DNA of 64,000 bases, taken from the NCBI GenBank assembly GCA_964443825.1, contig CAYUEV010000002.1, positions 8,289-72,288 on the forward strand. The letters run 5' to 3'. Origin of the DNA: UBA1081 sp964443825 (GTDB taxonomy: Bacteria; Bacillota; Clostridia; Oscillospirales; Acutalibacteraceae). The translations under genes and the position numbers were made by a program. The notes beneath the pieces were generated by a model. The model was not told the origin of the DNA and searched no databases. It saw only the letters and a list, made by a program, of their open reading frames with translations. Position 1 is the stretch's first letter. Each line of letters opens with the position of its first letter. Positions 15,364-23,130 of the stretch are shown here, piece after piece.

Positions 15364-17667
15364 TTAAGTATTGACGTCCTTTTTTTCAAGTCGCTCTTTT
15401 GCCTCTTGGTAAAGAGAGGCGATTTCGTCAAGACGTCTGTAATTTTCCATCTGAATAAGCGTTTTCTTTGCGTCAAGATAAGGTTTTGCCGCGCGGTAGT
15501 AGACAGAGTTTTTGTTTGTTGCCTCTTTGATTTTCTCTTTTATTTTTTCTCTTCTAAGCTGAAGACTCTTAACCTGCTTTTTAAGCTCCGCCGCCTCCTG
15601 CTTGTTTTTGCTTTCACGGGCGATTTTAAGGGAATTCAGCGTTTCGTGGAGTTTAAGCTCGTTTTCGTCCTCCGCCCTGAATAAAGCGTCAAAAACGGAA
15701 CTGTCGAATTCTTCAATGCCGTTCGGAAAGTACTTTTTCATTGCTTTTTCGGCAGCTTTAAAGGCGGAGACCTGCATAATCGCGTTTTTCCTGCTTTCTT
15801 TTTCCTGCTTGGTTCCTTTGGGCATTGCTTTCGCCTGCTTTTTGGTGAGGGTAGACGTCGATAAAAAGCTGTTCAGTCCTGCGGCGCAGAGTTTTTCCGC
15901 GTTTTTAATCTCCGCAATGCCGGAGGGCGTCTCAAAGCGGTTCAGTTCCTGCATAACAACATTTGCAATCTCAATTTTTTCGTTTTCCTCAAGCAGACTT
16001 TTATAGTTTGCCTTTGCTGATTTAACCGCGTCCTTGCCGCCCGATTTTTTCGCTTTTTTGATTTCGTCCGTGCTCACTTCATTGAGCGGTTTGTCCGCAT
16101 ATTCTTTAGCCTCTCTGATGATATCAAACGTCTCAACCAAGGCTTTGTCCGATAACACGTTGTTGCCGTAATCCTCAAACAGGGCGCGTATTTTAAGCAC
16201 ATTCACCATTGCCTTTTGTTTTGTTTCCGTCAAGTCATAAAAGAAAAACGGAATTACGTTCAGGATTGCGCCCACTACGGAGGCAATAATCAAAACAGAA
16301 CTTATTTTAACAAAATAATCCCTGTTGTAAAGCACGTCGTAAACGTTCGAGCCGTCGTATCCGAGCGAAAGCGCGACCGCTTTATTGAGCCCCGCTCTTT
16401 CATAAAGCATGGGAAGAACAGAGCTTGTTGCAAGCGTTACAACGTTGCCGATAAGTCCCACCGCGGCGAACATACCGTCTATTCTTTCACCCGTAACATA
16501 TTGCTGATAATCCCTTATATCCGCCTGAATGCTTGGATTCAAAAGGTGACCGAGCGACGTTATAAGCGTGTTTACAAACGTGCACACGAGCAAAAGCCAG
16601 ATTATGCTCGGTCTTCCCGTCATTCTCACAATCGGCAGCATAAGCGCAATGAAAAAGATGTTAAAAATATTCGTGAAAACAAGTATTTTCTTTTTCCCGT
16701 ATTTTCTTATAAAGAACGGCGCGATAACATTCGGCCAGAATGAGGCGTTGCCCGCGATCGCGGTTATGAGAGAGTATTGAGCGGGCGAGCACGCCGCCTG
16801 ATAGTTGTACATCCAGCCGAGTATGCTGCTGAACGCGTTTTCCAGAAATCCGAGCCAGCCCGCGAGAGAAATAATCCAGAAATATTTGTTTTTTGCAATC
16901 GCCTTGCACGCGTCTGAAAACTTCATCTGAATAACGTGCGTTTTCGCTTGAACGATTTTTTCACGGGTATTGATATATGCGGGCAGGGATATCAAAAAAG
17001 CGCCCGTGAGCATTGCGGGAAAGAGTACGCGGTAAACTTTAAGGTTGTAAAGCGTGTTTTCACCCGTAATCGCCCTCGCGACAAGGGGAAGAAAAATGTT
17101 TGCGATAGACGGCGAGATGTTTTCAACAATATAGCGTATCGATAAAACGTCGGAGCGCTCTATGCTGTTCGGCGACAGTACGTTTATCAGACTGTCGTAA
17201 GAATCCGTATAAAAATAGAAGAAAAACTGAAAGCCTATGTTAAAAGCAAGCACAACCGCGCATTTCCAGAAAAGGCTCATGCTTTCATATGGCATAACAA
17301 TAAAGCCTATACCTAGGAGCGTGGTGGGAATTCCCATCGTTATGAGGTATGGTCTGTATTTACCTTTCATTGAGCGGGAATTGTCTATAATTTTTGCGCG
17401 AAGCGCCGTAAGCGGAAAGCCCGAAATCACGCTGATTATGTATATAACATACATTGCAGAGGGGCTTATTCCTATTGTGTTGCCTATAAGCGTGTTGCCG
17501 ATGGATATAATCATCTGGCTCACGCAGTAGTTTATCAGCCTTACGCCTATGCCGCCGAAAGAAAGCGACGCTATTTCCCTGAAACACATATATCGCCCCT
17601 TTGGAGGCGTTCTCCAGTAAAGTTTCAGATTTTTGATTAAAGCGGCGGCGGATTCCTTTATTTTCAC
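15364..17667 (-). CDS. GPH-family sugar:cation symporter (MFS) with long cytoplasmic extension
   Basis: This 767-residue protein starts with GTG at 17667 behind an AGGGG site. The first 475 or so residues are a 12-segment transporter of the glycoside-pentoside-hexuronide group: the GVRLINYCVSQMIISIGNTLIG start, DNSRSMKGKYRPYL after segment 2-4 and a GYGSNVYDV-like loop late in the fold. After about residue 480 comes a highly charged, helical extension of roughly 285 residues with coiled-coil character (EAAELKKQVKSLQLRREKIK). Ordinary GPH proteins have about 450-480 residues. It lies 65 bases downstream of the GH30 gene, so the pair probably imports and cleaves one oligosaccharide. Confidence 0.82.
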   Translation of the reverse strand: MKIKESAAALIKNLKLYWRTPPKGRYMCFREIASLSFGGIGVRLINYCVSQMIISIGNTLIGNTIGISPSAMYVIYIISVISGFPLTALRAKIIDNSRSMKGKYRPYLITMGIPTTLLGIGFIVMPYESMSLFWKCAVVLAFNIGFQFFFYFYTDSYDSLINVLSPNSIERSDVLSIRYIVENISPSIANIFLPLVARAITGENTLYNLKVYRVLFPAMLTGAFLISLPAYINTREKIVQAKTHVIQMKFSDACKAIAKNKYFWIISLAGWLGFLENAFSSILGWMYNYQAACSPAQYSLITAIAGNASFWPNVIAPFFIRKYGKKKILVFTNIFNIFFIALMLPIVRMTGRPSIIWLLLVCTFVNTLITSLGHLLNPSIQADIRDYQQYVTGERIDGMFAAVGLIGNVVTLATSSVLPMLYERAGLNKAVALSLGYDGSNVYDVLYNRDYFVKISSVLIIASVVGAILNVIPFFFYDLTETKQKAMVNVLKIRALFEDYGNNVLSDKALVETFDIIREAKEYADKPLNEVSTDEIKKAKKSGGKDAVKSAKANYKSLLEENEKIEIANVVMQELNRFETPSGIAEIKNAEKLCAAGLNSFLSTSTLTKKQAKAMPKGTKQEKESRKNAIMQVSAFKAAEKAMKKYFPNGIEEFDSSVFDALFRAEDENELKLHETLNSLKIARESKNKQEAAELKKQVKSLQLRREKIKEKIKEATNKNSVYYRAAKPYLDAKKTLIQMENYRRLDEIASLYQEAKERLEKKDVNT

Positions 17668-17732
17668 ATCAATTTCCCCTTTTTATCTTGTTTTTCAGCG
17701 CTAAAAGGCTCTACGCTTTTCAAAAATTACGA

Positions 17733-19097
17733 TTAAAATAAAATTGTGTTTACCGATTTTGGCGATATCTTTATATTTCCGCCGTTTTGCAAAGGGAATT
17801 CGCGGAGATTATATTCGTCGTTCGTAACCACAAGCGTTGCGCCGCTGCCTGAAAAAGCAGGCGGCGATATGGCCTTTTCGTTTCCGCTTTCGTTAATTAT
17901 AATTAAAACCGTTTTACCGTCTTTTATAAACGCAAGCGGTTTCAATTCGGAGTCGCCGCAGAGAACCTCAACGCGCTTTGCCATATAGGGGATATATTTT
18001 GAAAAATTCCCCGTAACATAATAACGCTTTGTTATTTCAAATGTTTCGCTTTCGGGGTAAGCGTAAATAAGTCCGTCGCAGTAGTCGTAATGCGAAACAG
18101 CAATCCAGTGCTGCCAGGAGGTGACGTTCAGGATAGTTAAATCCTCCCATATCACGTTTGCCATATCGAGCGCGGAGTTCATAGAGCGGTCTCTGCCGCT
18201 TTTCATATGAGTCCACTCGCTCATTTTTACAGGCACATCGGGATAATTTTTATCCATAAATTTTTTAAAGCGTCTCAAAAACGCGGGACGGTTATTGAAA
18301 AACGGCAGGGGAGCGGGCAGAAAATAGGAGTGAATATCAACGCTGTCTATATTTCTTTTTGTTTCGTTGTGTTTCAGAAATTCTCTTGTGTATGATTTGT
18401 TGAACCACCTTATGTCGCCGTTTTCAACTCCCGAAAGCTTTACGCCTTTCAGCTTTTCCCGCTTTTCGAGTTCTTCGGAAAACAGTTTCATAAGCCTTCC
18501 CGCCTGCCCTGGCGAATAGTGGCAGCCCTCCTGACCTCCCGTCCATTTCCAGAGAGGCTCGTTTATGGGCGAGAGATATTTAACAGGCAGCCCCTCGTTC
18601 ACAAAATGTTCGGTTACGTCAAGGCAGTACGCCGCAAACGCGCCGTAATTTTTCCTTGCGAGATTGGTGTGAAACGCCCTGTTTTTGTCAAGATGCGCCT
18701 TGTGATTTTTGGTGAGCCGCTCTATCGGTGAGTTTGCGAATAAAACGATTTCGTCGGCGCCGTCGCGCACCGCCTGTTTCATCATATAAACGGCGTTTGC
18801 ATCCCTTGAAAAATCGTATTTGCCGTTGTCGTCAAAGCTATCGGTTCTGCGCAGATCGTCCGAATATTCGCCCGCGCCCGAGCGTTTTGAGCCTGAGCCT
18901 ATGTTGTAGCGGTATGTTCTGAGCCCAATTCCGTGTTCTTTGCTGAAAAGCAACTTGGTAATGACGTCTTTAACCGCAATTTTGCTGCTTTCGTCAACGC
19001 GGCTCCAGCCGCCGATATCCTGCGCCCACCATGCGCCGCTTGCTCCAAAGCCTTCAAAAGTCTGAAATGTTTTTTCTCTGTTGATTATGATATCCAT
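17733..19097 (-). CDS. GH30-family glycosidase, probably cytoplasmic
   Basis: This is a glycoside hydrolase family 30 enzyme. I choose ATG 19095-19097 (454 residues) because GGAGA lies six bases upstream; longer in-frame starts at 19103 and 19160 lack a site, and 19160 falls beside the promoter. The N-terminus FQTFEGFGASGAWWAQDIGGW is typical of GH30 enzymes of the beta-1,6-galactanase-like subgroup. The acid/base Glu180 is in LSPINEPLWKWTGGQEG and the nucleophile Glu294 in PVKMSEWTHM. The (beta/alpha)8 barrel is followed by a beta domain from about residue 370. No signal peptide is present, so it likely acts on an imported oligosaccharide. The exact substrate (galactan, xylan or glucan type) is not fixed. 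Confidence 0.87.
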   Translation of the reverse strand: MDIIINREKTFQTFEGFGASGAWWAQDIGGWSRVDESSKIAVKDVITKLLFSKEHGIGLRTYRYNIGSGSKRSGAGEYSDDLRRTDSFDDNGKYDFSRDANAVYMMKQAVRDGADEIVLFANSPIERLTKNHKAHLDKNRAFHTNLARKNYGAFAAYCLDVTEHFVNEGLPVKYLSPINEPLWKWTGGQEGCHYSPGQAGRLMKLFSEELEKREKLKGVKLSGVENGDIRWFNKSYTREFLKHNETKRNIDSVDIHSYFLPAPLPFFNNRPAFLRRFKKFMDKNYPDVPVKMSEWTHMKSGRDRSMNSALDMANVIWEDLTILNVTSWQHWIAVSHYDYCDGLIYAYPESETFEITKRYYVTGNFSKYIPYMAKRVEVLCGDSELKPLAFIKDGKTVLIIINESGNEKAISPPAFSGSGATLVVTNDEYNLREFPLQNGGNIKISPKSVNTILF

Positions 19098-19146
19098 ACG
19101 CATTCTCCGATTATTTTTATATCTTCGGCGGTCTGTATCCAAAATA

Positions 19147-19174
19147 ATTATAACATGCATAAGCGCTTAGTCAA
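19147..19174 (-). promoter_or_regulatory. Promoter of the GH30-transporter operon
   Basis: On the minus strand, TTGACT (19169-19174) and TATAAT (19147-19152) are separated by 16 bases. The spacer contains the palindrome described in the operator entry. Confidence 0.75.
19160..19169. promoter_or_regulatory. LacI-type operator inside the GH30 promoter
   Basis: The 10-base perfect palindrome TAAGCGCTTA sits between the -35 and -10 boxes. An AA-x-CG-x-TT core is the hallmark of LacI/GalR-family operators, and such a position would block RNA polymerase. No LacI-family gene is encoded in this window, so the regulator would be unlinked. Confidence 0.55.
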
Positions 19175-19521
19175 GTCCTAAAATTGGCGTCAATTGAAGA
19201 TTTTACCTTTAGGCGACGGGTTGTTTTGACCGGAGGAATACTTGCGTACTCTTGACTGCCCGCAAGCGCATATTATGAATCTTTCAGTGAGGGCGCCGCG
19301 CCCCTTTAGAGTTCCATCGGCAGGTTCTTTATTTGCGCTTCCGTCTATGCGTCGTCCATCAGCGCCGCTCATTCGCTGTGGCGGCCGGCTTCCCTAAAAA
19401 AGCCGTCTGCCGCCGGCCATAGAATCTTATGAAAATGATGGACAGAATCAGATTTCGGTCAAACGCTCCCGTAAGCAGATTAAAAAACGTCTATAGTGGG
19501 CGTGAACGGCAGGGGTGGGGT
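19175..19521. other. Gene-free, GC-rich tail of the inserted segment
   Basis: About 350 bases with no convincing gene. A 60-codon minus-strand open frame (19190-19372) has no recognisable domain and no good ribosome site. The stretch contains a 7-bp inverted pair GGCCGGC/GCCGGCC (19383-19389, 19412-19418) and the 11-mer GGGCGCCGCGC, which also occurs at the left end of the segment (about 15348-15358). It may be a mobile-element remnant or a dispersed non-coding repeat. Confidence 0.4.
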
Positions 19522-19562
19522 GGTTCAATTTGTTTATAATGTGGAATAACGCTTGACAATTT
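19522..19562 (+). repeat. Right copy of 41-bp imperfect direct repeat
   Basis: Matches 15142-15182 at 38 of 41 positions. This copy carries the consensus TTGACA that serves as the -35 box of the SCIFF promoter; the matching -10 lies outside the repeat. Confidence 0.9.
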
Positions 19563-19581
19563 GCGGATTTTATGGTATATT
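19553..19581 (+). promoter_or_regulatory. SigA-type promoter of the SCIFF operon
   Basis: TTGACA (19553-19558) and TATATT (19576-19581) are separated by 17 bases. The ribosome site GGAG of the peptide gene begins at 19591, so the leader is short. Confidence 0.8.
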
Positions 19582-19602
19582 CAAGAAAAAGGAGATAATA
19601 AC

Positions 19603-19761
19603 ATGGAGAGAATTAAAACACTTAAAACTCGTACTCTTTGCGAAAGCGCTAAAGACGGCGGCTGCGGCGAATGCCAGACCTCATGTCAGTCGGCTTGTAA
19701 AACAAGCTGCGGTATCGCTAATCAGCAATGCGAAAATAATAAAGACGTTAAAGTTTCTTAA
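19603..19761 (+). CDS. scfA: SCIFF ranthipeptide precursor
   Basis: This 52-residue precursor is a SCIFF (six cysteines in forty-five) peptide, the almost universal Clostridia RiPP modified by the radical-SAM enzyme encoded next to it. The conserved core GGCGECQTSCQSACKTSC is present. ATG 19603 follows a GGAG site; an upstream in-frame ATG at 19561 overlaps the promoter. Two differences stand out. There is a seventh Cys at position 13, and residue 37, which is Thr in the characterised peptides and accepts the thioether from Cys32, is Gly here (ACKTSCGIANQQC). The C-terminal NNKDVKVS is also extended. The biological role of SCIFF is not firmly settled. Confidence 0.95.
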   Translation: MERIKTLKTRTLCESAKDGGCGECQTSCQSACKTSCGIANQQCENNKDVKVS

Positions 19762-19770
19762 AATCCCGGC

Positions 19771-21150
19771 ATGATCCACCAATACAAATTAGCCGGTTGC
19801 AACATTGTCCTCGACGTGTGTTCCGGCTCGGTTCATGTTGTAGACGACGTCGCTTACGATATCATATCTCTTTACCGCGATAGATCACGTGAAGAGATAT
19901 TGTCGTGCGTTTTAAAAAAATACAAAGACAGAGAGGACGTCACAAAAAATGACGTCCTAAATTGTATTGACGATATAACCGCTTTAAAAGAAGACGGAAA
20001 GTTATTTTCTGAAGATAATTTCCCGTCTTACTCTTCTGCCTTTAAAACGAAAAACGGCGACGTTATTAAAGCTCTTTGCCTTCACGTGGCTCATACTTGC
20101 AATTTGAACTGCGAATACTGTTTCGCGAGCCAGGGAAAGTACCATGGCGACAGAGCCGTTATGACTTATGAAGTAGGTAAACGCGCCCTTGATTTTTTAG
20201 TGGAAAACTCGGGTCAAAGAAAGAATCTCGAAGTTGATTTTTTCGGCGGCGAACCTCTTCTAAATTGGGAGACTGTAAAGCGCCTTGTAAGGTACGCGAG
20301 ATCCATAGAAAAAAGCGTCGATAAAAATTTCCGCTTTACTCTAACGACAAACGGTATGCTTATAGACGACGACGTAATAGATTTTTGCAACCGCGAAATG
20401 CGTAACGTCGTGTTAAGTCTTGACGGAAGAAAGGAAATTCACGACAGCTTTCGGGTCGATTACAACGGAAACGGAAGCTTTGACAAAATCGTCCCAAAGT
20501 TCCAAAAGTTAGTTAAAGCGAGAGGCGGGAAAGACTACTACATTAGAGGCACTTTTACTCATAAAAACCCCGATTTTATGAACGACATAAAAGTTATGCT
20601 CGATTTAGGCTTTAATAAACTTAGCTTAGAGCCTGTAGTATGCTCCCCAAACGATAAAAACGCCCTTACAAAAGACGACCTTCCCATTGTTTTAAAGCAA
20701 TATGAGCTTTTAGCGGAAGACATGATAAAACGCAAAAAAGAGGGGAATCCCTATGTATTCTACCACTATATGATAGATTTGGAAAACGGTCCCTGCGTTT
20801 ATAAAAGAATCTCGGGCTGCGGCTCCGGAACCGAGTATATGGCGGTCACCCCTTGGGGCGATCTTTATCCGTGTCATCAGTTTGTGGGGGAGGAAAAGTT
20901 TAAATTAGGCGATATTTATAACGGCGTTACAAACGACAGAGTAAGAGACGAGTTTCGCTCTTTAAACTTATACGCGAGAGAAGAATGCAAAGATTGCTGG
21001 GCGAGATTTTATTGTTCCGGCGGATGCGCCGCTAACGCTTACCACGCTACGGGTTCAATTAAAGGCGTTTATAAATACAGTTGCGAACTTTTTAAAAAGC
21101 GAATTGAGTGCGCTATTATGATTAAGGCTAAGGAGTCTTTTGACGTTTAA
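19771..21150 (+). CDS. scfB: SCIFF radical-SAM maturase (thioether-forming)
   Basis: This 459-residue radical S-adenosylmethionine/SPASM enzyme is expected to install a thioether crosslink in the adjacent SCIFF peptide. The first 85 or so residues form the precursor-recognition (RRE/PqqD-like) domain. The radical-SAM cluster motif is C110-NLN-C114-EY-C117, followed by DFFGGEPLLNW. The C-terminal SPASM part has the Cys-rich blocks GCGSGTEYMAVTPWGDLYPC and CKDCWARFYCSGGC for two auxiliary 4Fe-4S clusters. The ATG lies nine bases after the peptide stop without a strong ribosome site, suggesting coupled translation. Length and order match known SCIFF maturases. Confidence 0.95.
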   Translation: MIHQYKLAGCNIVLDVCSGSVHVVDDVAYDIISLYRDRSREEILSCVLKKYKDREDVTKNDVLNCIDDITALKEDGKLFSEDNFPSYSSAFKTKNGDVIKALCLHVAHTCNLNCEYCFASQGKYHGDRAVMTYEVGKRALDFLVENSGQRKNLEVDFFGGEPLLNWETVKRLVRYARSIEKSVDKNFRFTLTTNGMLIDDDVIDFCNREMRNVVLSLDGRKEIHDSFRVDYNGNGSFDKIVPKFQKLVKARGGKDYYIRGTFTHKNPDFMNDIKVMLDLGFNKLSLEPVVCSPNDKNALTKDDLPIVLKQYELLAEDMIKRKKEGNPYVFYHYMIDLENGPCVYKRISGCGSGTEYMAVTPWGDLYPCHQFVGEEKFKLGDIYNGVTNDRVRDEFRSLNLYAREECKDCWARFYCSGGCAANAYHATGSIKGVYKYSCELFKKRIECAIMIKAKESFDV

Positions 21151-21152
21151 AT

Positions 21153-22475
21153 ATGTCTAAATTAAACGATTTTATTAAAAATTACTCTGAAAGCTCTATA
21201 ACAAGGCTTCATATGCCCGGGCATAAAGGCGCTGAATTTTTAGGCTTCGAAAAGTACGATATTACAGAGATTTACGGGGCTGATTCTCTTTATGAGGCCG
21301 ATGGCTTAATAAAGGAAAGCGAACAAAGAGCGTCCGACATCTTTAATACAAAAGCTACCTTTTACAGCGCCGAAGGCTCAAGTCAGTGCGTAAAGGCAAT
21401 GATTTCCCTTGTTAAGCTTTTGAATAAAGATAACTGCACCGTTCTTTCGACGAGAAACTGTCACAAGTCGTTTATTTACGCGTCGGCTCTTTTAAACGTT
21501 GATATTAAATGGCTCTATAACAATGGCGAGTATAGTCTTGCCGCTTCTAACGTTTTACCCGAAGATATAGAAAGCGCTTTAAATAATGCCGATATTCCAA
21601 TATCGGCGGTCTATTTGACAAGTCCCGATTACTTGGGAAACGAGCTTAACATAAAGGATATTTCTAAAATAACATGCTCTAAAAATATACCTCTTATTGT
21701 CGATAACGCGCACGGGTCTTATCTTCATTTTTTAGACGAAAAACGTCATCCTATCGATCTAGGCGCGGATATGTGTTGCGACTCGGCTCACAAAACTCTT
21801 CCTGTTTTAACAGGGGGAGCTTATCTTCATATTTCAAAAAAGACTCCTGATTTCTTTAAGGATAATGTGAAATACGCCCTTGAAATGTTCGGCTCGACAA
21901 GCCCTTCTTACCTAATACTTAGTTCTCTCGACCTTGCTAACGATTACCTTTCCAATGGATTTGACCGTGATTTAAAAAAATGTGTGAACAGACTAAATAA
22001 ATTAAAAGAAAACCTTAAAGATTCCCACATAACGCCTTTAAAAACCGACCCTTTAAAACTTACGATTCCCTCATATGGACTTAATATAGCCGATATGCTA
22101 AGAAAAAGTAAAATAGAATGCGAGTATCAGGACCCCGATTACGTCGTCATGATGTTTTCGCCTTTAAACGGCGCTGAAGATTTTATAAAAACCGAAAACG
22201 CTTTAAAAAATATTTACAAAAATATTGAAAAAAATAAAAAAACCCATCCGCCCGTTTTAAATTTAAAACCTGAAAAAGTCCTTAGCGTAAGAGAAGCGAT
22301 TTTTTCTCCTTTTGAAATTGTCGACGCGGAACATTCGTTTGGGAGAACGCTTGCGAGACCCGCCGCGTCGTGTCCCCCTTGCGTGTCTGTCCTTATGCCG
22401 GGGGAGAGAATAGAAGAAGATTCTATTAAAATTTTTAAAAAATATTCCATTAACAAAATCCCCGTCGTTATTTAA
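21153..22475 (+). CDS. Orn/Lys/Arg decarboxylase-like PLP enzyme (YaaO-type)
   Basis: This 440-residue PLP-dependent fold-type I protein resembles the short Orn/Lys/Arg decarboxylases of Firmicutes. It starts two bases after the maturase. Visible motifs are RLHMPGHKG, YGADSLYEADGLIKESE, the Asp of IVDNAHGSYLHF that holds the PLP ring nitrogen, and the Schiff-base Lys in CDSAHKTLPVLTGGAYL. The C-terminal ILE...SPPCVSVLMPGERI region is also typical. The amino-acid substrate is not known; polyamine synthesis is the usual guess for the family. The link with SCIFF may be only operon sharing. Confidence 0.85.
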   Translation: MSKLNDFIKNYSESSITRLHMPGHKGAEFLGFEKYDITEIYGADSLYEADGLIKESEQRASDIFNTKATFYSAEGSSQCVKAMISLVKLLNKDNCTVLSTRNCHKSFIYASALLNVDIKWLYNNGEYSLAASNVLPEDIESALNNADIPISAVYLTSPDYLGNELNIKDISKITCSKNIPLIVDNAHGSYLHFLDEKRHPIDLGADMCCDSAHKTLPVLTGGAYLHISKKTPDFFKDNVKYALEMFGSTSPSYLILSSLDLANDYLSNGFDRDLKKCVNRLNKLKENLKDSHITPLKTDPLKLTIPSYGLNIADMLRKSKIECEYQDPDYVVMMFSPLNGAEDFIKTENALKNIYKNIEKNKKTHPPVLNLKPEKVLSVREAIFSPFEIVDAEHSFGRTLARPAASCPPCVSVLMPGERIEEDSIKIFKKYSINKIPVVI

Positions 22476-22490
22476 TGATTTTCTAAAAAA

Positions 22491-22526
22491 GTTGCCCCCG
22501 CTCCGTAAGTTCGGAACGGGAGTAAC
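22491..22526. terminator. Hairpin between convergent genes
   Basis: CCCG-C-TCCG (22497-22505) pairs with CGGA-A-CGGG (22512-22520), one mismatch in the middle, between the convergent genes at 21153 and 22542. T runs are weak, so it is a probable but not strong bidirectional terminator. Confidence 0.5.
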
Positions 22527-22541
22527 TAAAATATTTTTAAA

Positions 22542-23114
22542 CTATTTTACTATTTCACCCAAAGTGTCGGCTGTGGCGCGGCACGCGTTCGATTCGTCGG
22601 TGTCGATGTGCATGGCTAAGCGGAAATTGTCGTTTACTCTTACCACTACGTCGCCAAAAACAAGAGAACGCCCTTCGCTTTCTATTTTAACGTTTACAAG
22701 GTCGCCGTCTTTTACGCAGTAATTAAGAGCGTCTGTGGGGGTCATGTGGACGTGCCTTTTCGCCGCGATAACTCCTTCTTTTATCTCAATTTCGCCTTTG
22801 GGACCTACTATTTTGCAAGAGCCCGAGCCTTTAATGTCGCCCGATTCTCTTACAGGGGCGTCGACTCCTATAGATCTCGCGTCTGTTAAAGAGAGCTCCA
22901 CTTGCGTATTTTTTCTTACGGGACCTAAAATCGAAACGGCGGGGAAATCCTTTTTAGAGCCTACTACCGCGACTTTTTCATTGGTAACGAATTGCCCCGG
23001 TTGCGAAAGCTCCTTCTTGACTGAAAGCTCAAAGCCCTCCCCAAAAAGAGTATCCAGATCCTTTCTTGAAAGATGCACGTGTCTTGCCGACGTCTCTACA
23101 ATGAATTTGTCCAT
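22542..23114 (-). CDS. pduL: PduL-type phosphate acyltransferase
   Basis: This 190-residue protein exchanges CoA and phosphate on acetyl or propionyl groups (acyl-CoA + Pi to acyl-phosphate + CoA). It is the PduL family, unrelated to classical Pta. The two zinc-site motifs are clear: SARHVHLS near the N-terminus and AAKRHVHMTP near residue 120. No extra N-terminal targeting peptide is present, and no microcompartment shell genes lie nearby, so it likely acts free in the cytosol in acetate formation. It starts 16 bases after the stop of the GH3 gene and should be co-transcribed with it. Confidence 0.93.
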   Translation of the reverse strand: MDKFIVETSARHVHLSRKDLDTLFGEGFELSVKKELSQPGQFVTNEKVAVVGSKKDFPAVSILGPVRKNTQVELSLTDARSIGVDAPVRESGDIKGSGSCKIVGPKGEIEIKEGVIAAKRHVHMTPTDALNYCVKDGDLVNVKIESEGRSLVFGDVVVRVNDNFRLAMHIDTDESNACRATADTLGEIVK

Positions 23115-23130
23115 TTAAATGTTCCTTTCG

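Larger units (their letters stand above)
15142..19562. other. Probable inserted segment (GPH transporter + GH30) between direct repeats
   Basis: The stretch between the two 41-bp repeats holds the transporter and GH30 genes on the minus strand, plus a gene-free GC-rich tail. Both flanking systems read on the plus strand and rejoin sensibly if the segment is removed: the lipoprotein stop would be followed directly by the SCIFF promoter. Codon choice inside (more CAG, AAG and GCA than in the flanking genes) looks different by eye. No integrase, transposase or terminal inverted repeat is present, so the mechanism is unknown. Confidence 0.6.

Noticed and set aside
19190..19372. A 60-codon minus-strand open frame in the GC-rich tail of the inserted segment
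   Set aside because: No domain, no good ribosome site, no gene context; the amino-acid composition looks like a chance frame in non-coding DNA.
15142..19562. Insertion sequence or integrative element
   Set aside because: No transposase, integrase or terminal inverted repeats; kept only as a repeat-bounded segment of unknown mechanism.
22542..23114. Part of a bacterial microcompartment
   Set aside because: PduL is present, but there are no shell proteins, no encapsulation peptide and no diol or ethanolamine genes in the window.
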